Of a DNA stretch of 14,755 bases, positions 1-6,545 are shown piece after piece. Under the pieces are notes generated by a model. It had not been told where the DNA came from and searched no databases. It saw nothing but the letters and a program-made list of their open reading frames with translations. The first letter of the stretch is position 1; each line of letters starts with the position of its first letter. Made by a program: the position numbers and the translations under genes. Source of the DNA: an uncultured Sphingobium sp. (GTDB taxonomy: Bacteria > Pseudomonadota > Alphaproteobacteria > Sphingomonadales > Sphingomonadaceae); assembly GCA_913773715.1 (NCBI GenBank), contig CAJYHD010000515.1:1-14755 (forward strand). Direction: 5' to 3'.

Positions 1-347
1 ACGCCGTGTCCGCGCTAGGTCCGTTTTTTCACGCACAATTTTCTGAGCAGCGCAGCTGTTGAACTTCCGGTTCTACGCCTCGGCGCGCCGTCACCTGATG
101 ACCGGAAGTGGTGGTTAGCCGACGTTAACAGTCGCACGCCAAGATGGCGATATGCTCGAACGGCTTTCCATCTCGATGGTTCTGTGTGGCACTACCAACT
201 TAGCGTCTGGACCGCTAACTTCGTAGGAATATATAATGGGCCAAACACTGCTCAGCACTCTGCTTGCTTCAATGATAGCTACCCAGAGCGGCCCGACTTC
301 CATGGCGCGCCCTCAGCCTAACTTTCGAGTCGCCGCACGACTCCTGC
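1..347. other. Gene-free left flank of the IS element
   Basis: I see no convincing gene here. A 49-codon plus-strand reading frame begins at 236 behind an AGGA-like site and runs into the insertion sequence, ending at 385; it could be a gene fragment cut by the IS, but its translation matches nothing I know. The minus strand does not continue the traD reading frame found on the other side of the IS. The only clear structure is the inverted repeat at 63-109. Confidence 0.5.
63..109. repeat. Nested, nearly concentric inverted repeat
   Basis: Perfect 9-base arms, ACTTCCGGT at 63-71 and ACCGGAAGT at 101-109, enclose a 29-base loop. That loop contains a second perfect palindrome, CGGCGCGCCG, at 81-90. 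The two centres lie within about half a base of each other (86 and 85.5). It could be a hairpin terminator of a lost gene, a recombination or resolution site, or a protein-binding site. No T-run follows it, so an intrinsic terminator is not favoured. Confidence 0.45.
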
Positions 348-373
348 TGAACCGCCCCGGGTTTGCCGGAGGC
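348..373 (+). repeat. Left terminal inverted repeat of the IS
   Basis: These 26 bases match the reverse complement of 1643-1668 at 24 positions; the mismatches are at the ninth and sixteenth bases. The first base defines the outer end of the element, in the TG...CA pattern usual for IS3-family ends. Confidence 0.93.
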
Positions 374-400
374 TCCAACTCCTGAGAAGGTGGAGCCTGT

Positions 401-727
401 ATGAGCAAGACGACGAACAAATTTGCGCCTGAGGTCCGCGATCGCGCGGTGCGGATGGTGCTGGACCACGAAGCTGATCATTCCTCACGCTGGGCTGCTA
501 TCGTTTCGATCTCAGAGAAGATCGGCTGCGTTCCGCAGACGTTGTTTGAATGGGTGAAGAAGGCCGAGGTCGATAGCGGCAAGCGGGCTGGCGTCCCGAC
601 CGAAGTTGCGGACAAGGTGAAGGCGCTGGAGCGCGAAGTCCGTGAGTTGCGGCAGGCCAACGAGATTCTCCGCAAGGCGTCGGCATATTTTGCGCAGGCG
701 GAGCTCGACCGCCCGTTCCGGCGATGA
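401..727 (+). CDS. IS3-family transposase OrfA (helix-turn-helix subunit)
   Basis: This 108-residue protein is the DNA-binding part of the IS3-family transposase and recognises the terminal inverted repeats. An HTH_8-type helix-turn-helix occupies about residues 8-55. A leucine-zipper-like helix follows, with leucines at 76, 83 and 90 in exact heptad spacing within the [20 protein letters not shown] region typical of OrfA proteins, where it drives multimerisation. A GGAG ribosome-binding site at 392-395 lies five bases before the ATG. The stop codon overlaps the orfB start in an ATGA junction. The orfB frame is also open from 646, so a -1 frameshift to an OrfAB fusion is possible, but I did not find a classic slippery heptamer. 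The length is normal for the family. Confidence 0.95.
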   Translation: MSKTTNKFAPEVRDRAVRMVLDHEADHSSRWAAIVSISEKIGCVPQTLFEWVKKAEVDSGKRAGVPTEVADKVKALEREVRELRQANEILRKASAYFAQAELDRPFRR

Positions 728-1629
728 TCGCCTTCATCGACGATCACCGCGATGCCTATGGGGTCGAGCCGATCTGCCGCGTCCTGCCGATCGCCCCATC
801 CACCTACCACGAGCGCGTCGCGCAGCGACAGGATACGACACGCCTGTCGGCACGGGCGCAGCGAGATCGGACTCTCAAGCCTGAGATCGCTCGCGTTTTT
901 GCCGAGAACTTCGCCGTTTATGGCGTGCGAAAGGTGTGGCGCCAGATGATGCGAGAGGGTTTTCCGGTCGCCCGCTGCACGGTGCAACGGCTGATGCGGG
1001 AGATGGGTTTGCATGGCGTGATCCGAGGCAAGCCGGTGCGCACGACGGTCAGCGACAAGGCTGCGCCGTGCGCGCTCGATCACGTCAATCGCAGGTTCTT
1101 TGCGCCAGCGCCGAACATGCTGTGGGTGTCGGATTTCACCTACGTCGCGACCTGGGCGGGGTTCGTCTACGTCGCCTTCGTCATCGACACTTACGCCAGG
1201 CGGATCGTGGGGTGGCGGGCGAGCAGAACGGCCCATGCCAGCTTCGTCCTCGACGCTCTCGAACAGGCGCTGCATGATCGCCGGCCGGCTCATCGTGGCG
1301 GCCTCATCCATCATAGCGACCGTGGGTCGCAATACGTGTCCATCAAGTACACCGAGCGCCTCGCCGAAGCCGGGATCGAGCCGTCGGTCGGCAGCGTCGG
1401 GGACAGCTACGACAACGCTTTGGCCGAGACGATCAACGGCCTCTACAAGGCCGAGGTGATCCACAGGCGCGGGCCGTGGCGCAGCTTTGAGTCCGTCGAA
1501 TACGCCACGCTCGAATGGGTCGACTGGTTCAACCATCGCCGGCTGCTGGAGCCTATCGGCAACATCCCGCCTGCCGAAGCTGAAGATCAATTTTATGCTG
1601 CCGCAAACAATTTCGATATGGCAGCGTGA
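724..1629 (+). CDS. IS3-family transposase OrfB (DDE integrase domain)
   Basis: This 301-residue protein is the catalytic part of the transposase, with an rve-type RNase H-like integrase core. An HTH_21-like segment covers about residues 45-105, with the typical [10 protein letters not shown] stretch. The catalytic triad is visible: Asp137 in VSDFTYV, Asp199 in HHSDRGSQY, and Glu235 in [16 protein letters not shown]. That gives the family's D-D(35)E spacing, and the conserved Lys242 lies seven residues after the Glu. The C-terminal [19 protein letters not shown] motif is also present. It starts in an ATGA overlap with orfA, allowing either translational coupling or synthesis of a fused OrfAB. 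No frameshift or missing catalytic residue is seen, so the element appears functional. Confidence 0.96.
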   Translation: MIAFIDDHRDAYGVEPICRVLPIAPSTYHERVAQRQDTTRLSARAQRDRTLKPEIARVFAENFAVYGVRKVWRQMMREGFPVARCTVQRLMREMGLHGVIRGKPVRTTVSDKAAPCALDHVNRRFFAPAPNMLWVSDFTYVATWAGFVYVAFVIDTYARRIVGWRASRTAHASFVLDALEQALHDRRPAHRGGLIHHSDRGSQYVSIKYTERLAEAGIEPSVGSVGDSYDNALAETINGLYKAEVIHRRGPWRSFESVEYATLEWVDWFNHRRLLEPIGNIPPAEAEDQFYAAANNFDMAA

Positions 1630-1642
1630 CGCACAACCCAAC

Positions 1643-1668
1643 GCCTCCGGCAGACCCGGTGCGGTTCA
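1643..1668 (-). repeat. Right terminal inverted repeat of the IS
   Basis: This is the inverted partner of 348-373, with 24 of 26 bases identical. Its outermost three bases, read on the minus strand, are TGA and form the in-frame stop codon of the truncated traD gene. Confidence 0.93.
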
Positions 1669-2723
1669 GGCGTGGAATTTGCGCCCCTCGGGCAGCAGAC
1701 TGAGCAGGCTCTGGATGGGTGGCAGCGAGGCGAGTTCGTCGAGGACCAGCCATGCCTTGGGGGCGGTGTCGAGCGGGCGCTGGAAGATGGCGCTGGCTGC
1801 CGCGTCGACCCATGCCGCGACGATGGGCGCGGCTGCCTCGCGGACCCGGCGCGGGGCGACGAGGAAGATCATGGGCGCGGGTCCATCGTGCCAGTCCAGT
1901 TCGCGGTAGAAGCGGTCAAAGCTGAACGGCGCGGCCGATGCCGGGACCGAGGCGAGCGTGGCGACGGTGCGCAACTCGTCGACGCTCGCGCCGGTGAGCA
2001 TGGCGGCGAGGTCGTCGAGGCCGGTGCGCGCCTGTTCATACCAAATGGTGCCTTCGGAGAGGCCGGTCGGCTTGGGGACGAGCACGGCCGCGATGCGACG
2101 GGCGTCCGCGATGTCGTGCACGTCGGCGAGCGGATTCCAGCGGGCCGAACGCTGGTCCCACGGGTTGAGGATGATGTCACCCCGGTCGGGCCGGTAGAAG
2201 CACTCGACGTAGGAGCCGTCCGCGTCGAAGACGAGCGCGTGCTCGCCGCGCTGGGCGATCTGACGAACGATCTGGCGCAAGGCGGTGGTCTTGCCCGACC
2301 CCGACCGGCCGGCGAGCAGCATGTGGCGGGCTAGTCGCCGGTCGGAATGGCCACGCCGCCCAGCATGATGGGGGCGCCGTGCTTTCTGGCGAAGGCGGTC
2401 AGCGACGGGAGTTCCTGCGCGGTCGCGATGCGGTTGCCGCGCCGCACCTGTTCGAGTGCCACCTCGCGCGCGGCGTTGATCCTCTGGCGCCGCACGAGCA
2501 GGGTCACGCCGGTCGCGAGCAGGATCGCGACGGCCATGCCGGCGAGGAGCATGCGCCAGAGCAGCGTCATCACCGCGACGTGCTCGGGCGTTTCGCCCAT
2601 GGTGATGAAGCCAGCCTGCTGCTGGGCCTGGAAGAGCGCAACCGGGTTGAAGCGCCGGCCGATCTGCTGGCGCAGCCACACCTCCGCCAACTGCCGATCG
2701 CCGACTGCGCTGTATGGGTCCAT
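1666..2723 (-). pseudogene. traD: Conjugative coupling protein TraD, frameshifted and 3'-truncated
   Basis: The intact protein would be the hexameric ATPase that links the relaxosome to a conjugative type IV secretion channel at the inner membrane. The 5' part (2723 down to 2331) encodes about 130 residues starting MDPYSAVGD, with one membrane segment near residues 51-77. The frame then hits TAG at about 2331-2333. The homologous sequence continues in another frame with a Walker A motif (GRSGSGKTT), the FDADGSYV and ILNPWDQRS...WNPLADV motifs, and a Walker B-like WLVLDELASL. One added base after GAC would restore IPTGD-LARHMLLAG, so a single-base deletion explains the break. The gene then ends at the IS after ...LPEGRKFHA, shortly past Walker B, so the rest of the ATPase domain and the C-terminus are missing. 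No partner tra gene remains. The ATG at 2723 is preceded by an in-frame stop. Confidence 0.88.
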
Positions 2724-3069
2724 CTATCTATCATCCTTCAACCCGCTGGTGGCTCACCCCTCAGCCTGAATATGACGCCTTCGTGCGGTCAATCATCAGA
2801 TGCAAAGGCGCGCTTGCCGCGTCGTCGCCATAGCGTCAGCGCAGCATCGCGATCCTCACTAGAAAACTATAAACTTCCCTACCGGCACTCGAATCCGCCC
2901 AACTCAGTGCGTCTATTGGAACGTCATGCCAAGATAACTAACAAATCAGTCGTCATGCACAGCATTCAGCATTTCGATACAGCGCTGATAAGTATAAGTA
3001 TAAGGCAGGCGGGATCAACGTCAGCAGGGCGCGCTTGCGTCCTGATGGTGGAGGGCACGCCGTGTTGTT
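2724..3069. other. Gene-free boundary between traD remnant and catabolic module
   Basis: No gene is recognised here. The middle part (roughly 2840-3005) is visibly more AT-rich than its surroundings. It includes a short tandem hexamer run, ATAAGT-ATAAGT-ATAAGG, around 2987-3005. An 11-base direct repeat, GGCGCGCTTGC, occurs at 2807-2817 and 3028-3038, near both edges of the segment; it is GC-rich and could be chance. On the minus strand just before traD there is only a short open stretch that I cannot assign. The traD promoter or an upstream transfer gene may once have lain here. Confidence 0.45.
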
Positions 3070-3528
3070 CTAGCGCAGGTGGGTCTTGAGCTCGGTGAGT
3101 AAGGACAGCAACGCCTCCTGCTTGTCTTCGGTAAAGCTGTCGAGCGCCTCGCGAACCCAGCTATGATGTGCGGCCGCGAGCGCAGTAAACTGCTCACGTC
3201 CGCGCGGCGTCAACACCACGATCGCCGATCGTCGATCGGCCGGATCGGGCCGCGACAAGACCAGACCCTGTTCCTGCAATTGCCGAACGATCGACGTCAC
3301 GTTGCCGTTCGACACCAGCAACGCGCGCGAAAGACCCCCCATGTTAAGCCCCTGTGGGGCGCGATCGAGCGTGGCCAGCACATCGAAGCGGGGCAGGGTG
3401 GTATCGAACTGCTCCAGGAAGTTGCGGCGCAACTGCTTCTCGATCATCTTGGCGCATTCGAGCAGGCGCACCCACATGCGAAGATCAAGCTGTGCCGACG
3501 GCTTACTGATCTTTGTCTCCGCCACCAT
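3070..3528 (-). CDS. MarR-family transcriptional regulator 1
   Basis: This is a 152-residue winged-helix dimer protein of the MarR family, which usually represses catabolic or efflux genes until an aromatic ligand binds. The DNA-binding fold spans about residues 47-112. The recognition helix is near SNGNVTSIVRQLQEQGLV (73-90) and the wing is DPADRRSAIVVLTPRG (95-110), with the family's DxRR...L(T)xxG signature. I chose the ATG at 3528 because AGGGAG lies seven bases upstream. The in-frame ATG at 3564 would add 12 residues and has no good ribosome-binding site. It lies 73 bases downstream of the flavoprotein gene on the same strand, so it may be cotranscribed with it. It is clearly a different protein from the second MarR gene at 5992-6456. 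Its own operator is not evident. Confidence 0.9.
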   Translation of the reverse strand: MVAETKISKPSAQLDLRMWVRLLECAKMIEKQLRRNFLEQFDTTLPRFDVLATLDRAPQGLNMGGLSRALLVSNGNVTSIVRQLQEQGLVLSRPDPADRRSAIVVLTPRGREQFTALAAAHHSWVREALDSFTEDKQEALLSLLTELKTHLR

Positions 3529-3601
3529 CCCGGCGCTCCCTGCTTGGTTCCCCCGCGGGCCCATATCGAAGGAGCTTTCGAAGGGAAAGAGCGTGGCCGC
3601 T

Positions 3602-5899
3602 TCAGGCTCGCTCCAGCTCGGCTTGCTGGCGTGCCGCCCGCAACGCCTGCTGCTGGCCCGGTCGATAGGGTAGCAGCACGTCCTGCGCTTCGTGACCTGC
3701 CTTCGCCGCAGCGCGCAAGGTCCATACCGGATCGGCGAGATGCGGCCGGCCTAGGGCAACTAAGTCGGCTCGGCCGGCGGTGAGGATGGAGTTCACTTGG
3801 TCGGCCTCGGTGATGTTGCCGACCGTCATGGTGGGTATTTGCGCCTCGTTGCGAATCTGGTCGGAGAATGGGGTCTGATACATCCGGCCGAAGATCGGAC
3901 GGGCCTCTGGCGCAGTTTCGCCGGCAGAAACGTCGATCAGGTCGACGCCGGCACCCTTCATGCGATGCGCGATCTCGACGGCCTCGGTTGGAGTGACGCC
4001 ACGCTCACCCACCCAGTCGTTGGCTGAGAGGCGCACCGCCAACGGCTTGTCCTGCGGCCAGGCGGCCCGTATCGCGGCAATAACCGCCAATGGAAAGCGC
4101 AGGCGATTGTCGAGCGATCCACCAAAGGCGTCGGTGCGCGTGTTCATAACGGGCGTGATGAAGCTGGACAGCAGATTGCCGTGCCCCGCTTGCAGTTCAA
4201 TCATGTCGAAGCCCGCCGCGTGGGCGCGATGTGCGGCAGCAACGAAATCAGCGATGATGCGATCCATCTCGGCCTCGGTCAGTGCCGAGGGAACAAGGCC
4301 GCCCGGCCGCCAAGGCTGAGCGGATGCCGAGAGCACCGGCCACGGATTGGCCAGAGGAACGTCGTATCCATGTTCAGGCGTACGGCAAGAGGCACGCGCT
4401 CCGGCATGACCGATCTGCGCGCAAGTTCGCGTTACCGCGTGATCGTGCACGAACGTGTTGATCGCGCGCCACCGCTCAACCTGCGTGTCGTCGTAGAGAC
4501 CCAGGCATCGGGGCGTTGCGCGACCTTCTGGCGATACAGCGAGCATCTCGGTCATAACCAGGCCCGCTCCGCCCAGCGCGCGGCTGCCATAATGCACCGT
4601 GTGGAAGTCGGTCGCTCGCCCCTGCGCATCGGCTTGGTAAGTCAGCATGGGCGGAACCACGACGCGGTTCGCCAAGGTGAGACCGCGCAGGGGCAACGGT
4701 GTGAACATCGGCTGCGGCGGCGTGGCACCGTCCGGATCACCCGCAAACCAGCGTTCGATATCTTCGAGCCAGACCTTGTCTCGCAGGCGCAGGTTCTCGT
4801 GACTGACGCGTTGGCTGCGTGTCATCAAGGCATAGGCGAACTGCGGCAGATCGAAGCCGATGTAGCGATCGATTGCTTCGAACCATTCGGTCGAATTGCG
4901 CGCGCTGTTCTGTATCTTGAGCACGCCTTGGTGACGCTCCGTCTCATACTCTTGCAAAGCGGCGCTTAGCTTGGCGCGATCATCCAGCCCGGGCCGGTCG
5001 AGTACTTCGGCGAGCTTGATCGCATCCTCGAAAGCGAGCTTGGTGCCCGAGCCGATCGAGAAATGCGCAGTGTGGGCGGCATCGCCCAGCAAAACGACAT
5101 TGTCGAATGACCACCGCTCGCACGAGACGCGCCGGAAGTTGATCCAGGCTGCCGAACCCCGCAGGTGCGTGGCGTTCGTAATCAATGGATTGCCGTCCAG
5201 ATGGCGCGCGAAGATGCGCTCGCAAAACGCGACGGATTCGGCCTGTTCCATCGTATCGAGTCCCAAGCCCCGCCATGTCTCGGGCGAGCACTCGACGACG
5301 AAGGTCGAGTGTGTCTCGTCGAAACGGTAGGCGTGGGCCCAGATCCAGCCGGCCGGCGTCTCTTCGAAGATGAAGGCGAAGGCATCGAACAGCTTGGTGG
5401 TGCCGAGCCAGCAGAAACGGTTGCGGCGCAGCTGGATATCGACGCCGAAGCGATCGGCATGGGCGGTGCGGATCTGGCTGTTGACGCCGTCACAAGCGAC
5501 GATCAGATCGAAGTCGGCAAAACGGGACAGGTCCGCGGTGAACTCAGTATTGAAGTGAAGCTGGACACCCAGTTCCGCGGCACGATCCTGCAGGATCTGA
5601 AGCAGGCGTTTTCGCCCGATCCCGATGAAGCCATGACCCGACGAAACTTCCGATCGGTCGCCCACAGTGACCTGGATGTCATCCCAGTGGGCAAAGCTGT
5701 CAGAGATCGTCTGTGCGCTGACAGGGTCGTTACGACTGATGTTGCCCAGGGTCTGATCCGAAAACACGACACCCCAACCAAAGGTGTCACCCTGTCGATT
5801 GCGCTCAAACACGTGCACGTCATGTTCGGGGTTACGAAGTTTCATCGAGATGGCGAAATAGACACCGGCAGGTCCACCGCCCAGGCACGCAATCCGCAT
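3602..5899 (-). CDS. Two-domain flavoprotein: salicylyl-CoA 5-hydroxylase / aminobenzoyl-CoA monooxygenase-reductase family
   Basis: This 765-residue protein fuses an FAD aromatic hydroxylase to an old-yellow-enzyme (OYE) reductase, the layout of bifunctional salicylyl-CoA 5-hydroxylases and 2-aminobenzoyl-CoA monooxygenase/reductases, which hydroxylate and may dearomatise an aryl-CoA ring. The N-terminal half has the dinucleotide motif GGGPAG (7-12), CDGVNSQIR (136-144) and the second FAD motif GDAAHTAHFSIGSGTKLAFEDA (272-293). The OYE domain runs from about 398 to 730, with TRTDAFGGSLDNRLRF near 587-602 and ALGRPHLADP near 715-724. The OYE active-site segment reads IELQAGHGNLLSSF (567-580). 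Where OYE proteins have H-x-x-H/N-x-Y, this one has Gln570, His573 and Asn575, losing the proton-donating Tyr. GGAGAG lies about seven bases before the ATG. A TTGCATATGCAA operator lies 41-52 bases upstream. The exact substrate is unknown, and no CoA ligase gene is in the window. Confidence 0.85.
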   Translation of the reverse strand: MRIACLGGGPAGVYFAISMKLRNPEHDVHVFERNRQGDTFGWGVVFSDQTLGNISRNDPVSAQTISDSFAHWDDIQVTVGDRSEVSSGHGFIGIGRKRLLQILQDRAAELGVQLHFNTEFTADLSRFADFDLIVACDGVNSQIRTAHADRFGVDIQLRRNRFCWLGTTKLFDAFAFIFEETPAGWIWAHAYRFDETHSTFVVECSPETWRGLGLDTMEQAESVAFCERIFARHLDGNPLITNATHLRGSAAWINFRRVSCERWSFDNVVLLGDAAHTAHFSIGSGTKLAFEDAIKLAEVLDRPGLDDRAKLSAALQEYETERHQGVLKIQNSARNSTEWFEAIDRYIGFDLPQFAYALMTRSQRVSHENLRLRDKVWLEDIERWFAGDPDGATPPQPMFTPLPLRGLTLANRVVVPPMLTYQADAQGRATDFHTVHYGSRALGGAGLVMTEMLAVSPEGRATPRCLGLYDDTQVERWRAINTFVHDHAVTRTCAQIGHAGARASCRTPEHGYDVPLANPWPVLSASAQPWRPGGLVPSALTEAEMDRIIADFVAAAHRAHAAGFDMIELQAGHGNLLSSFITPVMNTRTDAFGGSLDNRLRFPLAVIAAIRAAWPQDKPLAVRLSANDWVGERGVTPTEAVEIAHRMKGAGVDLIDVSAGETAPEARPIFGRMYQTPFSDQIRNEAQIPTMTVGNITEADQVNSILTAGRADLVALGRPHLADPVWTLRAAAKAGHEAQDVLLPYRPGQQQALRAARQQAELERA

Positions 5900-5939
5900 A
5901 TAGGCTCTCCAGATTTGTTTGAAGCCTAAAATACTTTGG

Positions 5940-5951
5940 TTGCATATGCAA
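5940..5951. promoter_or_regulatory. Palindromic operator copy 1, before the flavoprotein gene
   Basis: The perfect 12-base palindrome TTGCATATGCAA lies between the marR2 stop and the flavoprotein start, 41 bases from the latter. Identity with the second copy extends to 17 bases (GTTGCATATGCAAGTTT). The position fits an operator over a promoter: on the minus strand TTGCAT could serve as a -35 element, with TAGGCT 17 bases later as a weak -10. The MarR2 protein encoded next door is the natural candidate binder. That it is an operator, and which protein binds it, are inferences; the repeat itself is certain. Confidence 0.72.
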
Positions 5952-5991
5952 GTTTTTCTTGGGGGTCGGCTATCGCAGTGCGAGGGGGGGC

Positions 5992-6456
5992 TTAGTCCAA
6001 GTTGTCGTGAAGACGATTAATGAGGTCGAGCAAGCGATGGAAATCTGCCGCCGAGAAGCCGCGAACGATCTTCTGATAGATCGGTGCGGTGGCCTGACGG
6101 GCAGCGGCCAACTTGTCCCGCCCCTTGGGAGTGAGGCAAAGCTGCGTGACGCGGCCATCGTCCCTGCTGGGGCTTGAAGTGATAAGCTCGGCCTTCGTCA
6201 TGCGCTCGACGATGCGCATCATGGTGGAGATGTTGATGACTGCCGCCCGCGCAACTTGCGCGATCGGTCGCGGTTCCTCTTCACCCAGGACCATCAGCAC
6301 GCGCCAGGTCGGGATGTCGACGCCTAGCGGGCGTAGCATCGGCTCGATCAAGGCGTTGTAACGGCTCGCCGTGCGGTTCAGCAAATAGAAGGGATAGGCA
6401 TCGACTTGGAACTGATCGGACCCCGGGTTTCCCAAAGGGCGCAAATCCTTCACCAT
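5992..6456 (-). CDS. MarR-family transcriptional regulator 2 (probable regulator of this module)
   Basis: This 154-residue MarR-type winged-helix protein has its core at about residues 45-115. The recognition helix is near INISTMMRIVERMTKAEL (74-91) and the wing is SPSRDDGRVTQLCLTPKG (95-112). AAGGA lies four bases before the ATG. It is divergent from the cyclase gene, with an 89-base shared promoter region containing a TTGCATATGCAA palindrome. The same palindrome precedes the flavoprotein gene, which lies downstream in the same direction after a 92-base gap. This is the usual arrangement for an autoregulated repressor that also controls its flanking catabolic genes. MarR regulators of aromatic pathways often respond to the aryl acid or its CoA thioester; the ligand here is unknown. 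Confidence 0.92.
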   Translation of the reverse strand: MVKDLRPLGNPGSDQFQVDAYPFYLLNRTASRYNALIEPMLRPLGVDIPTWRVLMVLGEEEPRPIAQVARAAVINISTMMRIVERMTKAELITSSPSRDDGRVTQLCLTPKGRDKLAAARQATAPIYQKIVRGFSAADFHRLLDLINRLHDNLD

Positions 6457-6488
6457 GATCGATCCTTACGATGCTTTCGTGTTTTTAG

Positions 6489-6500
6489 TTGCATATGCAA
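6489..6500. promoter_or_regulatory. Palindromic operator copy 2, between marR2 and the cyclase gene
   Basis: This is an identical TTGCATATGCAA palindrome, 32 bases upstream of the marR2 start and 45 bases upstream of the divergent cyclase start. It is centred where it could control both promoters. Toward the cyclase gene, TTGCAT could act as a -35 element with TAGCTC 16 bases later as a weak -10. Two identical 17-base sites about 550 bases apart, each in front of a gene of one module, are very unlikely to arise by chance. Confidence 0.75.
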
Positions 6501-6545
6501 GTTTATGTGATAGCTCTTCGACATAATTAGTCCGTAGGAGCCGCT

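Larger units (their letters stand above)
348..1668 (+). mobile_element. Complete IS3-family insertion sequence, 1321 bp
   Basis: The element is bounded by imperfect terminal inverted repeats that begin TGAACCGC and end GCGGTTCA, and carries the two overlapping frames orfA and orfB typical of IS3-family elements. Both frames and both ends look intact, so it may still be able to transpose. The three bases outside each end (TGC on the left, GGC on the right) differ, so there is no target-site duplication. The minus-strand traD frame on the right does not resume on the left. This fits an IS that recombined with another copy or caused an adjacent deletion after inserting. I am sure of the family; I do not assign a named IS or subgroup. 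Confidence 0.93.

Noticed and set aside
236..385. Small plus-strand frame running into the IS left end
   Set aside because: It has a fair ribosome-binding site, but only 49 codons, no recognisable family, and its end lies within the IS. It is noted as a possible gene fragment, not called as a gene.
478..1641. Long minus-strand open frame across the IS transposase genes
   Set aside because: It is antisense to a clear IS3 OrfA/OrfB pair with a full catalytic triad, and its translation is Arg/Asp/His-rich with no recognisable domain, typical of a shadow frame in GC-rich DNA.
1672..3089. Plus-strand open frames over the traD remnant and boundary (1672-2334 and 2379-3089)
   Set aside because: They lie opposite recognisable TraD motifs and have no family resemblance; the one reaching 3089 crosses gene-free DNA with low-complexity composition.
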